From Pirellulaceae bacterium (GTDB lineage Bacteria > Planctomycetota > Planctomycetia > Pirellulales > Pirellulaceae), in contig BPJV01000004.1 of assembly GCA_026004795.1 (NCBI GenBank), positions 558,001 through 622,000 on the forward strand: 64,000 nucleotides of DNA, given 5' to 3'. Position numbers and translations under genes: made by a program. A model generated the notes under the pieces. The model searched no databases, was not told the DNA's origin, and saw nothing but the letters and a program-made list of their open reading frames with translations. Below are positions 1 through 9,553 of the stretch, piece by piece (the first letter of the stretch is position 1; each line of letters begins with the position of its first letter).

Positions 1-708
1 CTGCGGGGCTCGCGGCGAAGTTGCCTGAGATGCAGTTTCTTGCGCGACGACCATCATTCCCAGCCAAGTGCCACTTACAATCCACAACAATGGAGCAAAA
101 GCTGCGTGCCTCTTCACTCTGTCATCCTCCTCGACTGGCCGTATCCAAGAACCGAGATGTGATTCCCGCGTCCGCATACTGCATGCAGCATATCGCCCGG
201 AGACCTGAGATGCAATCATGTGCGGTAAAGAGCAAGGCGCAGGAATCGGCCAGCGTCAAGGCCATGGCCGAGAAGGCATGGCCGCCGCATGGGCTGCACG
301 AAGTCGGCATCGGGCACCGGCGATCGACGTAACAAACAGGTGCGCCAGGCATCCGCGAAGCGGGGGTTCGCCTATTCGGTTAGCGACGCCAGGGCGAAGC
401 CTTCCGCGGTCGATTCCAGCAACGAACACCACGGTACCGACGGTCGCCATCCACAGTTCCACCCAAGGGGACGGCGCTCGTCAACTAGGGCGATTCTTTT
501 CAATCAGCCATGAGGTGGTGCTGTATTGCCACCTGGCCAGCAGCGATCAAGAAGATACCGTTAGCATAAACCGTCGCCCTGACAACTTGTGGTGTGCTGG
601 CATCGACCATCGCCAGGTGAAGAGCGGCGAAAGCGTTCCTCCCTGGAGCCTCGGCACAGGCTCTCCGAGGAAGGAACCAGCCGTTCCACCCGAGGAAACA
701 GCCGGCGT
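1..708. other. Gap without a recognisable gene, downstream of the SUF operon
   Basis: No reading frame on either strand gives a protein I recognise. The open frames here are short and Arg/Pro/Ser-rich, as expected of shadow frames in GC-rich DNA. A small inverted repeat (CCTCGG/CCGAGG around 648-670) lies downstream of the Rieske gene but has no T tract, so I do not call it a terminator. The cysteine desulfurase gene often found with SUF genes is not here. Confidence 0.5.
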
Positions 709-1038
709 TTAAGCGTCGGTCCCCTCCTCACGGAGGCGGACATAGACCTCCCCGTTCTCCACTTTTACCTCGTGGGATCTTGTGGGCTCGGTGGCGGGCA
801 AGGCGATGGCCGCCCCAGTTCGCAGATCGAATTTGGCTCCATGTCGAGGGCAAATAATGCAGTGGTTCTCCACTTCCCCCTCCCCCAACGGTCCGCCATC
901 ATGCGTGCAAATGTCATCGAGACAAAACACCTCATCTCCCACACGCACCAACACGACGAACGCATCATCAACTTCGACACACAGTGGAACGGAATCCTGC
1001 AACTCCTCCACACGGGCAACCCGATGGAAATCGGCCAT
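709..1038 (-). CDS. Rieske [2Fe-2S] ferredoxin-like protein, last gene of SUF operon
   Basis: A 109-residue soluble Rieske protein, the size of the small ferredoxins and NirD-type subunits. The cluster motif is complete: C44-x-H46 followed by C63-x2-H66, with the usual Gly/Pro-rich loop between them. It has no signal peptide or membrane segment, so it should act in the cytoplasm as an electron carrier. It starts 30 bp after sufD ends and is probably cotranscribed with sufR-C-B-D. A role in supplying electrons for cluster assembly, or as a client of the pathway, is inferred from position only. The family call is firm; the physiological partner is unknown. Confidence 0.85.
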   Translation of the reverse strand: MADFHRVARVEELQDSVPLCVEVDDAFVVLVRVGDEVFCLDDICTHDGGPLGEGEVENHCIICPRHGAKFDLRTGAAIALPATEPTRSHEVKVENGEVYVRLREEGTDA

Positions 1039-1068
1039 GACTACTCCAGTGAGTTCAACGAATGTCGT

Positions 1069-2421
1069 TCAGGCGTACTCTCGTACCTGCCGCGCAATGG
1101 AGGTGCCTAATGCTTCGCGCACACTATCGATGGTGATCCGATCAAAAATCTGTTGGAAGAACCCGGTCACGATCATCCGCGTCGCCTCATTGCGGGTGAA
1201 CCCTCGCGACTGAGCGTAGAAGATCTGCTCCTCATCGACGCTTCCCGTCGTACTTCCGTGCGTGCAACGCACATCATCGGCGAGGATCTCCAATCCGGGA
1301 ATCGAATCGGCCCGCACGTGGTCGCTCAGCATCAGATTATCATTGCGTTGATATCCATCGGTCTTCTGAGCGCCTGGCTCGACGCGAATCATCCCGCGCC
1401 AGACGGTGCGGGAGCGATCCTGCAGAGCCGCCTTGTACAGAAAATCGCTGCGGCACCCTGCGGCCACATGTTGTTGCAACGTATTGTAAGTCAATTGCTG
1501 CCGGCCCTGGGTAAACAGCACACCATTGACTTGGCTGTGCGCCCCCGGCCCGATCAAGGCCACCTGTTGACTGACCTGTGCGAAAAGGGAACCAAGCGCC
1601 GAAACCGTCCACTGGATGGACGCGTCACGGTCCAATACTGCACGTTGATGGGCAAAGTGCCACACCTCCTGCCCCCAATCTTGCAGATTGACATAGCGGA
1701 GGTGCCCGCCTGGCCGAACGACGATCTCCAGTCCTCCCAAGTGCAAACCGCCTGCCTGCTCATGGGAACTTGATGATTCGTACAGCAACGTCGCCTCGGC
1801 TCCTTCATCGATGACGACTAAGGTGTGCCCCGAATCGGTCGCTCCATCGGTCAGTCCGGCAACCAGATGGAAGGGCCGTTCTACATGCACGCCGCGCGGG
1901 ACATACAGGAAATGCCCGCCGCTCCACACGGCCGCGTGCAGTTGGGCAAACCGATTCTGCTGCCAATCGACGATCCGATGCAAGTACTCGCGGACGATCG
2001 CTTCCTGTTCTGCTGCCAGTTGACTGAGATCCCCGAAAATCACTCCTTGATTTTCGGTAGCAGCATCGAGTTGGCGGTAAACGGTAACACCGTCCAGAGT
2101 ATGTAGCGTCCCCGCTGCGTCGATCCCCTCCTCCAGCCACCGGGGAATCCCCTCGTCGGCCAAGGCGGTGGAACGATCGGTCGCCACTGCCGTCATGGGC
2201 AGCGAATATCGATCCAACTTGAAGGGCCGCAGGTCGCTCCGCATCCATTCCTCTTGTCGACGGTCCGGCCAAGAGGATTGTTCGAAAGCCTGCCAAGCCT
2301 CCCGGCGTTGTTCGAGCAACCATCGTGGCTCTTCACGAGCCGCCAACCAACGCTCAAATCCTTCGCGTTGAAAAGGCACGGAATCGGAGGCAGTTTCAGT
2401 TTGCATGGTATCCATGGACAT
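1069..2421 (-). CDS. sufD: SufD, scaffold component of the SufBCD Fe-S assembly complex
   Basis: About 450 residues, matching SufD length. The C-terminal half holds the SufB/SufD beta-helix core, including the conserved stretch ending in the 'TRNEA..MIV.GF' region near the C terminus. SufD pairs with SufB and the SufC ATPase in the cytoplasm, where the complex builds Fe-S clusters. The frame opens upstream at a TTG, but the added residues look non-native. ATG codons at 2421, 2415 and 2406 are the realistic starts; I chose the first, and none has a clear Shine-Dalgarno site. It lies between sufB and the Rieske gene, in the order C-B-D. Confidence 0.92.
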   Translation of the reverse strand: MSMDTMQTETASDSVPFQREGFERWLAAREEPRWLLEQRREAWQAFEQSSWPDRRQEEWMRSDLRPFKLDRYSLPMTAVATDRSTALADEGIPRWLEEGIDAAGTLHTLDGVTVYRQLDAATENQGVIFGDLSQLAAEQEAIVREYLHRIVDWQQNRFAQLHAAVWSGGHFLYVPRGVHVERPFHLVAGLTDGATDSGHTLVVIDEGAEATLLYESSSSHEQAGGLHLGGLEIVVRPGGHLRYVNLQDWGQEVWHFAHQRAVLDRDASIQWTVSALGSLFAQVSQQVALIGPGAHSQVNGVLFTQGRQQLTYNTLQQHVAAGCRSDFLYKAALQDRSRTVWRGMIRVEPGAQKTDGYQRNDNLMLSDHVRADSIPGLEILADDVRCTHGSTTGSVDEEQIFYAQSRGFTRNEATRMIVTGFFQQIFDRITIDSVREALGTSIARQVREYA

Positions 2422-2529
2422 GAAGAAGGGTACAAAACAGAGTGGAGATGTTGACGTCAACCATCGTCTGGCAGCCAAAGTCGCCAGCTTCGACGGGCTC
2501 CCTCGCCGAGGAATCGATCGGGCGCTGAA

Positions 2530-3942
2530 CTAACCGACGGAACCTTCCATCTGCAACTGAATCAGCCGATTCATTTCCACGGCATACTCCATGGGCAGTT
2601 CCTTCACCAAAGGTTCGATGAAACCATTGACGATCATCGTGCTCGCTTCATGTTCCGTCAGTCCACGGCTCATCAAGTAGAACAGCTGCTCTTCGCCGAT
2701 CCGAGAGACGCTGGCTTCATGCCCGATACTGACATTCTTATCCATGATCTCGATGTAGGGATAGGTGTCCGAACGGCTGTGCGGATCCAGAATCAGGGCG
2801 TCACAGACCACATTGCACTTGGAATGCTTGGCACCGTGATTGACGCGGACCAAGCCTCGGTAACTGCTCCGTCCTCCATTCTTGCTAATCGACTTGCTGG
2901 TTATCTGCCCGGTGGTGTGCGGTGCGGCATGCACCAGTTTCGCCCCGGCGTCTTGATGCTGTCCCTTGCTGGCAAAGGCGATCGATAGGATTTCACCTCG
3001 CGCGCCGGGCTCCATCATGTACACAGCCGGGTACTTCATCGTCAGCTTGCTTCCCAAGTTGCCATCGACCCACTCCATGGTGGCATCCTGGTAGGCAACA
3101 GCTCGTTTGGTCACCAAGTTGTAAATATTGTTCGCCCAATTCTGGATGGTCGTATACCGACAGCGACTGCCGCGTTTGCAAATGATCTCTACCACGGCCG
3201 AATGGAGGCTTTCGCTACTGTACATGGGAGCCGTACATCCTTCTACGTAGTGTACCGACGCTCCCTCGTCGACGATGATCAACGTCCTTTCGAACTGCCC
3301 CATATTCTCCGCATTGATGCGGAAGTAGGCTTGAAGCGGGAAGTCGATCTTCACTCCCGGGGGAACATAGATGAAGCTGCCCCCCGACCACACCGCCGAA
3401 TTCAACGCAGCAAATTTGTTGTCCGACGGCGGAATGATGGTCCCAAAATACTCCCGCATCAAATCGGGGTGCTCCTTCAACGCGGTGTCGGTATCAAGGA
3501 AAATCACCCCTTGCTTCGCCAGGTCCTCTTTCAAGGACCCGTACACCACCTCGCTCTCGAACTGCGCCTTGACCCCGGCGAGAAACTTCCGCTCAGCCTC
3601 CGGAATCCCCAACCGCTCAAAGGTATCCTTGATCTCCTGAGGAACTTCGTCCCACGATCGCCCATGTTTGTCGGTGGGCTTCAAGTAGTAGTAGATGTCC
3701 TGGAAGTCGACGTCGATATCGCCACCCCATGTCGGCATCGGCTTCGCGTTGAATATCTCCAACGACTTCAAGCGGAAGTCGCGCATCCAATCCGGCTCCC
3801 CCTTCATTTCGGAGATCTGCGCCACGATCTCGCGGTCTAACCCTTTACGGGCTTTGAAAACAGGCCGGCTTTCCGTTCGAAAATCGTATTTGTTGATCTC
3901 GCCAATATCTGGTTTAGCAGTGGTCTGCAGATCGGTAGCCAT
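2530..3942 (-). CDS. sufB: SufB, Fe-S cluster assembly scaffold protein
   Basis: A 470-residue SufB with an ATG start. The N-terminal region carries the '[14 protein letters not shown]' type stretch and the core has the long beta-helix typical of SufB. The C terminus has the conserved '[15 protein letters not shown]' motif. SufB receives sulfur and, with SufC and SufD, builds the nascent cluster. It is better conserved than the neighbouring SufD, as is usual. It lies 101 bp after sufC and 108 bp before sufD on the same strand, consistent with one operon. Confidence 0.96.
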   Translation of the reverse strand: MATDLQTTAKPDIGEINKYDFRTESRPVFKARKGLDREIVAQISEMKGEPDWMRDFRLKSLEIFNAKPMPTWGGDIDVDFQDIYYYLKPTDKHGRSWDEVPQEIKDTFERLGIPEAERKFLAGVKAQFESEVVYGSLKEDLAKQGVIFLDTDTALKEHPDLMREYFGTIIPPSDNKFAALNSAVWSGGSFIYVPPGVKIDFPLQAYFRINAENMGQFERTLIIVDEGASVHYVEGCTAPMYSSESLHSAVVEIICKRGSRCRYTTIQNWANNIYNLVTKRAVAYQDATMEWVDGNLGSKLTMKYPAVYMMEPGARGEILSIAFASKGQHQDAGAKLVHAAPHTTGQITSKSISKNGGRSSYRGLVRVNHGAKHSKCNVVCDALILDPHSRSDTYPYIEIMDKNVSIGHEASVSRIGEEQLFYLMSRGLTEHEASTMIVNGFIEPLVKELPMEYAVEMNRLIQLQMEGSVG

Positions 3943-4043
3943 GGTTTTTTATCTCAAAGCTAGAGAAAGCGTTTCAGTCGCGTCCTACTTTTCAAACTAT
4001 TGCTCAAGCGGCTCGTGCTCCTGGTCGACCAGAACACGGTTGA

Positions 4044-4874
4044 TCATCCCACCGTCGCCGTTTCGTTCTGGTCTTGCTCGACCATCTGGCGATTGGCACG
4101 GTCGGCCTCCGGATGCGCGGCGCGAATGCGTTCGTAACCATGTTGGTGAAGCTCCCGCGCCAACTCCGGACCACCAGTCTCCACGATCTTGCCGCCGAGC
4201 ATGACGTGCGTGAAGTCCGGGGGGTTGTGCTCCAACAATTTGTCGTGGTGCGTGATGATCAGGAGGCCCATTTTCTCCCGACCGATCTCGGCAATGCTCT
4301 TGCTGGCCAACCGTACCGCATCGGCGTCCAACCCACTGTCCGTCTCATCGAGAATGGCAAACTTGGGCTGCAGCATCGCCAATTGCAAAATCTCCGCGCG
4401 CTTCATCTCACCGCCGGAAAAGCCATCATTGACGTAACGGCGAGCGAACTCCGGATCGATGTTCAGCTGCTCCATCTTCTCCTTCAGTTCACGACGGAAT
4501 TCACGCATGGGAATAAGATCTTCTCCCTCCTTGCGCTCTGGGTTGCGCACATTGGTGACGGCGTGCCGCAAGAAGTCGGCCATCCGCACTCCGGGAATCG
4601 ACATGGGACGTTGGAAGGCGAGGAACAGCCCCGCCCGCGCCCGCTCGTCCGCATCCATCTCCAACAGATCTTGATCATCGAGCAAGATACGACCTTCGGT
4701 CACCTCGTATCCAGGATGGCCAGCGATCACCAAACCAAGGGTACTCTTGCCCGATCCATTCGGCCCCATCAGTGCATGGGTTTCCCCTTGGCGGATCACC
4801 AGATCCACGCCCCGCAAAATCTCTTTTCCGTCGACCGCTACGTGCAGATTCTCGATTTTCAGTGTGTGCGTCAT
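4044..4874 (-). CDS. sufC: SufC, ABC-type ATPase of the Fe-S assembly complex
   Basis: A 276-residue soluble ABC ATPase. Walker A is at residues 37-45 (GPNGSGKST), the signature at about 152-157 (FSGGEMK), and Walker B runs into the SufC-characteristic 'ILDETDSGLD' at about 173-183. The H-loop is in 'IITHH'. The open frame extends about 94 codons upstream of this ATG, but those residues overlap sufR and look random, so the start at 4874 (MTHTLKIENL) is preferred. It powers conformational change in SufBCD and lies between sufR and sufB. Confidence 0.95.
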   Translation of the reverse strand: MTHTLKIENLHVAVDGKEILRGVDLVIRQGETHALMGPNGSGKSTLGLVIAGHPGYEVTEGRILLDDQDLLEMDADERARAGLFLAFQRPMSIPGVRMADFLRHAVTNVRNPERKEGEDLIPMREFRRELKEKMEQLNIDPEFARRYVNDGFSGGEMKRAEILQLAMLQPKFAILDETDSGLDADAVRLASKSIAEIGREKMGLLIITHHDKLLEHNPPDFTHVMLGGKIVETGGPELARELHQHGYERIRAAHPEADRANRQMVEQDQNETATVG

Positions 4875-5077
4875 CACTGCCTGATTACTCACTTCGTTCA
4901 AATTCCCAGAAAAATGCCAATACCGTTGATGAAAAACCGTCGGTTGAGCTGCTCCACCATTCCCGCTGGTACCGTGCGTCGCTCGTGCTCCCCTGGACCT
5001 CGAACTCTCCTTCCCCCGGCGTATCCGACTGTTCTTTGCCTGTCCCCAACTGTCTTCGCGCCAAGCCCTCCAGTGGA

Positions 5078-5758
5078 CTACTTGCCATGTGCCGCCTGAG
5101 CCACCTCGGCGGATACCGGTTTGAACCGACAATGAGGATGTCCATCCAACCGACATTGGTCCAAATGCACTTCCCGCCCCACGGCCTCACTAAGCATCGC
5201 TTCCTCCAGCTCACAAACGTGCCTTCCTTGATCGCTCATCGCCAGATCGGGAAACGGACAACACTGCATCTCCAATACAGGAAGCTCTCCATCGGTCCCC
5301 AAGTCGACAACCAGATCCCGTTCGGCCAGCCGACGCACCGTCGCCGACATCCGCTGCACCAAATCGGCTCCCACGGAACATCCCGGCTTCAGCTCACGCC
5401 CCAGCCGCACGGCAACTCCCTGCAGGATTCGCTCTCGCAGCTCCCGGTCCTCAATTTCCAACACTTCCTGCCACAGGGCACCAACCAGCTCGGAGTAATC
5501 TACGCCAGCAAAGCGGGATCCTCGCCGCGTTACCGTGTACTCAAAGACCGGCCGACCACGACCTTCTACCCGTTTCTGCTTGACAATAAGCCCCGCATCC
5601 TCCAATCGATCCAGCCGCTGACGGACGGCCGTCGCCGTCACTCCCAACGCCTGCACCAAGCCGCGTACCGTCATCCCCGGGGTTCGGCGCAGGATGTCCA
5701 ACACCTCCTGGTCGATGGCTCGCACATAGTGGTGACGATCGAACGCTGATTCGGTCAT
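5078..5758 (-). CDS. sufR: SufR-type Fe-S cluster-sensing transcriptional repressor
   Basis: A 226-residue protein with an N-terminal winged helix-turn-helix (residues about 14-80). Its recognition-helix region, GVTATAVRQRLDRL, is typical of SufR/ArsR-like regulators. The C terminus has Cys166/167, Cys182, Cys202 and Cys210 in a 'CCPF...VC...C...C.F' arrangement, suited to binding an Fe-S cluster. SufR family members repress suf genes when clusters are plentiful. As the first gene of the suf cluster, this one very probably regulates its own operon. I chose ATG 5758 over the upstream frame start at 5797 because the domain begins just after it. Confidence 0.88.
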   Translation of the reverse strand: MTESAFDRHHYVRAIDQEVLDILRRTPGMTVRGLVQALGVTATAVRQRLDRLEDAGLIVKQKRVEGRGRPVFEYTVTRRGSRFAGVDYSELVGALWQEVLEIEDRELRERILQGVAVRLGRELKPGCSVGADLVQRMSATVRRLAERDLVVDLGTDGELPVLEMQCCPFPDLAMSDQGRHVCELEEAMLSEAVGREVHLDQCRLDGHPHCRFKPVSAEVAQAAHGK

Positions 5759-6638
5759 GGTTCTATCACCCAATTCAACCTTGGGAAGACGACGCATGGC
5801 GCCAGGTCGTTTTCTCTCCCCGTCTCCGTGAGCTACGCTAGCATCGACCAGTCGGTCTTCTATACTGCTTTCAACTTACGGCGGAACGGCATTTTTGACA
5901 AGTGGCGATGTGAAAAATTGAAGGCGATCCAGCCCAATTTTTTCGCCACGCGTCGAACAAGCATGCGCCGCAGAAACGCCAAAAGGAGAACATCCCCGCA
6001 CTCCATTCCTGCAGCCAAGTGATTTTTGCTGAGCCGAAGGGCTTTGACTCGGAGGCCAGTTCGAGAAAAAACTCACTCACCCGCCTCCTGAATCCTGCCA
6101 CGCCGTTTCCCAAATCACGCGCTAACCTTCCTTCCGCCACGCGCGTCCAGCCCTGCCCCGCCAATCGTGCTTGCCCCTCCCCGTTCGGCGCTGTGCCCGG
6201 ACTACCGTTGCCCCGGTGCCATGCTGTTCTGCCAATTGGTCGTGCGAGATGCCCGCCCGTCGTGCAATGGCTCCCATCCCGCATGGAGAGGTGAGGTGGA
6301 TCGGGGATGCGCCGGCGCCGGTCGTTCGGCAGGGGGCAACTTGACCAGACGGCCTACCAGAATCCAGGTCCTGGAATTGAGGTCATCCTGTTGACAAGCC
6401 TTCAGGACTAGCTAGCTTATTGCGCCAGATTGCCTTACCTTCCAAATTTGCTTAACCGGCAAATCCAGTGCGATCGTTAAGATCGATCCATGCGATGTGT
6501 GCCCGGTAGGCGGCGCCCTGGCGCCCGGCAGTCAGGGATGGGGGGTGGGCAAGTCGAGATCGTGCGGCGGACTTCGCCAGTGATAGCTCAGTGGTTGGGT
6601 TGTCAGTAAGTGTTGCTTTGTTGACGGAGGAAGAGAGA
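5759..6638. other. 880-bp gap between sufR and the Cys-rich protein gene
   Basis: This region separates two divergent genes and so should hold both promoters. I found no convincing gene. A minus-strand frame at 5871-6284 is rejected because its composition is unlike the neighbouring proteins. The last 250 bp contain a promoter-like site, listed separately, and a long leader with short inverted repeats near 6470-6490. Confidence 0.5.
6391..6418 (+). promoter_or_regulatory. Possible sigma70-type promoter for the Cys-rich secreted protein
   Basis: A perfect -35 hexamer TTGACA at 6391-6396 is followed 16 bp later by TAGCTT at 6413-6418, a weak -10. If used, it would give a leader of about 210 nt before the ATG at 6639. 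The match is partial and planctomycete promoters are poorly defined, so confidence is low. Confidence 0.3.
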
Positions 6639-7175
6639 ATGAATCGACGTCTTGTTACCAGCGTGGCTGCAGTTGCCATGCTCGTGGCCGCAGGTTTGGC
6701 GGCTCAAGATGCCTTCGCAGTGGGTCTGTTGAACCGCTGTGGTGGCGCCAACCGTTGCGGTGGATTGTTTGCTCACGCTCGTGCCGCTCGTTGCTGCGGT
6801 GTCGAGCGGGTTAGTCACTGTGGTGGCGGTCTGCTGGCCAAGTTGCGCGCTCGTCGCGCTGCAGATTGCTGCACTCCCGAGCCAGCCTGCTGCGAACCCG
6901 CACCGGCCCCCTGCTGCGAACCAGCACCGGCTCCCTGCTGTGAACCGGCACCAGCACCCTGCTGCGAACCGGCGCCTTGCTGTGGAGCGCGTCGTCTTCG
7001 TCTCCGCCGGGCCGCCTGCTGTGAGGCACCAGTTGATTGCGGCGGTTGCGGAGCGACCGTATCGGGATGTGCTAACTGCGGGACCGCCGTCGATAGCGGT
7101 TCCATCGAGGAGAGCCCAGCCGAGGCTCCGCCGGAACCGACTCCCGACGCGGCAGCAGATTCTCCATCCGCTTAA
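6639..7175 (+). CDS. Secreted Cys-rich protein with CCEPAPAP tandem repeats
   Basis: 178 residues. The start is fixed by a strong GGAGG site 9-13 nt upstream of ATG 6639. Residues 1-29 form a classical signal peptide ending in AAQDAFA. The mature part begins with repeated Cys-Gly pairs (NRCGGANRCGG), then has about four copies of an eight-residue Cys-Cys-Glu-Pro-Ala-Pro-Ala-Pro unit. A second Cys/Gly region follows, and the tail is acidic and Pro/Ala-rich. More than 30 cysteines imply a disulfide-linked wall or surface protein, or metal binding. I recall similar short Cys-rich exported proteins in planctomycetes, but no function can be assigned. It stands alone with its own terminator at 7259. 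Confidence 0.8.
   Translation: MNRRLVTSVAAVAMLVAAGLAAQDAFAVGLLNRCGGANRCGGLFAHARAARCCGVERVSHCGGGLLAKLRARRAADCCTPEPACCEPAPAPCCEPAPAPCCEPAPAPCCEPAPCCGARRLRLRRAACCEAPVDCGGCGATVSGCANCGTAVDSGSIEESPAEAPPEPTPDAAADSPSA
6888..6977 (+). repeat. 24-bp in-frame tandem repeat (CCEPAPAP coding)
   Basis: Three full 24-bp units (6888-6911, 6912-6935, 6936-6959) and an 18-bp partial unit (6960-6977) sit head to tail in frame. Units differ mainly at third codon positions (GAA always, but CCC/CCA/CCG for Pro). This shows purifying selection on the peptide after an older duplication. Confidence 0.9.
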
Positions 7176-7258
7176 GGTTTGCGTCCTAGATTACTGCGCG
7201 ATGAAGGGTTAAGATCTTCTTACCCTGTTATCGCGAAGCATCCTTGCGAAAGACCCAG

Positions 7259-7290
7259 CACCCATCGGCGAGATGTCGATGGGTGTTTTC
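7259..7290 (+). terminator. Intrinsic terminator after the Cys-rich protein gene
   Basis: A perfect 9-bp stem, CACCCATCG (7259-7267) and CGATGGGTG (7277-7285), with a 9-nt loop, runs directly into TTTTC. It lies about 80 bp after the stop of the Cys-rich gene and before the next gene on the same strand, so that gene is probably a single-gene transcript. Confidence 0.8.
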
Positions 7291-7349
7291 GTTGCGCTGC
7301 GACTGAGACACACTTTATCACCGGTTCCTTGCTTTGATTTGGAAATGCC

Positions 7350-8333
7350 ATGATCACTAATCCAATTTCGCGAAGGCAACTACTCCTGGGAGCGTCCACG
7401 GCGATTGTGTCCAGCGGTCTGGTCGATTTCTCGGCCCCGTCCACTTCGGCTGCGGTTCCGAAATCTTTACCAGCTAACCCGGCGGTATGGAGGTACTGTC
7501 TCAATACGAGCACGATCAACGGCAGTTCGCTGTCGGTTGAGCAACAGATCTCCCTCACTGCCGAGGCAGGATTTGATGGCATCGAATTGTGGCTGCGGGA
7601 CATCCAGCGTTTTGTCGAACAGGGGGGCAAACTTTCCGAATTGAGGCGCATGCTGGATGATTCCGGTTTGACGTTAGAGAGCGCCATTGCCTTTGGAGCG
7701 TGGATTGCGGAGGACGAGGCGCGCCGCCGCGAAGGGCTTGAGCAGTGTCGCCGCGACATGGAAACGTTGCGGGAGTTGGGGGGAACGAGGATTGCGGCCC
7801 CACCGGCCGGGGCCACGCAAGGTGAAAAGCTGAGCCTCGATGCGATCGCCGAGCGCTATGCCACCTTGCTTGAGGTAGGAAGGTCGGTAGGCGTGGTGCC
7901 TATGCTGGAGTTGTGGGGATTCTCCGTCAACCTGGCCACATTGCCGGAGATCCTCTACGTCGCGGCGGCAGCCAACGATGCCGATGCTTGTCTTCTCCTC
8001 GACGTTTACCATCTCTATAAGGGCGGCTCTGACTTTCAAAACATCGGCCTGGTACCGGCTGCGAAGATGCCCTGCCTGCATATCAATGACTATCCGGCCA
8101 CGCCGAGCCGCAGTGAGATCAGGGACCAGGATCGCGTTTATCCGGGGGACGGAGTCGCTCCATTAACGCACATTCTCCAGAGCTTGGCCCAGGGTGGTTT
8201 CCGGGGCGTATTGAGCCTTGAGCTATTCAATCGCTCCTATTGGCAGCAGGCTCCCGAGCAGGTAGCCCGCACCGGCCTGGAGAAAATGAAGCGATCTGTG
8301 GCGGCCGCGTTTGCGGAAGATGAGGCGAACTGA
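7350..8333 (+). CDS. Tat-exported sugar phosphate isomerase/epimerase-like TIM barrel
   Basis: 327 residues. The N terminus has a twin-arginine signal (SRRQLLLGAS, then a hydrophobic stretch to about residue 35). The rest fits the xylose-isomerase-like AP endonuclease family 2 barrel: 'AGFDGIELWLRD' early, and acidic and His residues near the later strands (LLLDVYHLYKGG, LHINDYPA, GVLSLELFN) that bind the divalent metal. The substrate cannot be read from sequence; inosose, hydroxypyruvate and keto-sugar isomerases all share this fold. Export by Tat suggests it folds with its metal in the cytoplasm and acts outside it. Confidence 0.82.
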   Translation: MITNPISRRQLLLGASTAIVSSGLVDFSAPSTSAAVPKSLPANPAVWRYCLNTSTINGSSLSVEQQISLTAEAGFDGIELWLRDIQRFVEQGGKLSELRRMLDDSGLTLESAIAFGAWIAEDEARRREGLEQCRRDMETLRELGGTRIAAPPAGATQGEKLSLDAIAERYATLLEVGRSVGVVPMLELWGFSVNLATLPEILYVAAAANDADACLLLDVYHLYKGGSDFQNIGLVPAAKMPCLHINDYPATPSRSEIRDQDRVYPGDGVAPLTHILQSLAQGGFRGVLSLELFNRSYWQQAPEQVARTGLEKMKRSVAAAFAEDEAN

Positions 8334-8361
8334 CATCGTTCGCGCATTGGGCTCCGGCGGT

Positions 8362-9303
8362 TTAATGCCGGGCCGCGAATTTCAGCAGGTTGTAGAACAC
8401 GTCGCGTGCCGAGTCGACATCCAGGCCAACGGCGACTTCCATGTTTGCTCTCCACTGCGGGGGATCTCGCCGATCGAATATGGTCGCCCCGGTCGTCAAT
8501 TCACCATAGGTTTCTACTCTGCCAGCCATCTCCTCCCAGCGTACCAGGACCGGATCGGTGAGCACCAATAGGGGAACAATGGCCTGCAACGAGACGGTTT
8601 CTCTTCCTAATACCTGGTGGGTGGCGCGAAAATAAGCGGGAAGGATGCTATGCAGCACGGCGCCAACCGGTGTGTACCGAGGTGGCAGTTGTTCGATCAG
8701 CTCCCACCCGAAGCTTAATTGGTTGGTGACCTCCAAAGGCAGGAGACTTTTCGTCGTCGGCGACTCGAAAACACTCTTGGCGGCCACCGGGTCGAAATGG
8801 ATATTGAATTCAGCGACCGCCGATACGTCGCCTACACCAATCGCTGTCCCCCCGGCAATAACGATGCGGTCTACCAGGCTGGGCAGCGTGGGATCGCGGC
8901 TGAACGCTTTCGCCACAGGCGTGAGCGGTCCGGTGCACACCAACGATACGGCTCCGGGGTCGGCGCGCAGGCAATCGGCGATCAACTTGTCCGAGGGTAG
9001 AATGTGCTGTCGTGATACCGGTGTCCAATCGACATTCCCCAGTCCATCCCGTCCATGCAATGCCGTATTACCGCTGACGGCAGCTCCCGGTTCAGGTGCA
9101 ATCGCTGCCCCCAATCGCGGAATTCGTGGTGGATCCAGGCGTTCCACCAGCGTGCTGACATTTCGCGTCGTTCGCTCTGTGTCGACGGTTCCCGCTGTCG
9201 CGGCGATGCCGACGATTTCCAATCGCGGGTCAAAGAGCGCCAGGGCTAGCAGAACGGCATCATCAATCCCTGGATCGCACACTAAAACTACTTTACGCGG
9301 CAT
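8362..9303 (-). CDS. Nucleoside hydrolase (inosine-uridine preferring family)
   Basis: A 313-residue enzyme of the IUNH family, which cleaves the N-glycosidic bond of ribonucleosides to free base and ribose. The N-terminal calcium/ribose-binding motif is present as 'VCDPGIDDAVLLALAL'; family consensus is D-x-D-P-G-x-D-D, so the first Asp is Cys here. Also present are 'LVCTGPLTPVAKAF' and the later 'IVIAGGTAIGVGDVSAVAEFNIHFDPVAAKSVF', with the conserved Glu-Phe-Asn-x-x-x-Asp-Pro. No signal peptide, so cytoplasmic purine/pyrimidine salvage is likely. It is convergent with the TIM-barrel gene, with 28 bp between the stops. Confidence 0.88.
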   Translation of the reverse strand: MPRKVVLVCDPGIDDAVLLALALFDPRLEIVGIAATAGTVDTERTTRNVSTLVERLDPPRIPRLGAAIAPEPGAAVSGNTALHGRDGLGNVDWTPVSRQHILPSDKLIADCLRADPGAVSLVCTGPLTPVAKAFSRDPTLPSLVDRIVIAGGTAIGVGDVSAVAEFNIHFDPVAAKSVFESPTTKSLLPLEVTNQLSFGWELIEQLPPRYTPVGAVLHSILPAYFRATHQVLGRETVSLQAIVPLLVLTDPVLVRWEEMAGRVETYGELTTGATIFDRRDPPQWRANMEVAVGLDVDSARDVFYNLLKFAARH

Positions 9304-9553
9304 GTTGTCGTCAGTTCCCTCGCTGGCGTCCTTTTCCCTCAGGCCGCAATCGGCCCTGTCAATCCACTGCGGTACTGAATTCTATACAAAATTGTGCCTT
9401 ACGACAGCCAATGCATATTGCGTCTCACCTCGAGCGCTTCATACTGCACCCCAGTCGCCTGTGGGCAGGCGTACCGCCGGCAGGCCACGTTCTCGACCCT
9501 ACCGATGACGAACCACGGAATACCTTTACTTTTCTGACGAAACCTAGCCGACC

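Noticed and set aside
218-712. 164-codon plus-strand frame before the Rieske gene
   Set aside because: Overlaps the antisense stop of the Rieske gene, is Arg/Ser/Pro-rich, has no RBS and no recognisable motif; typical shadow frame.
5871-6284. 137-codon minus-strand frame in the sufR gap
   Set aside because: No family resemblance and no start signal. Internal overlapping frame 5876-6076 is equally good, which argues against either.
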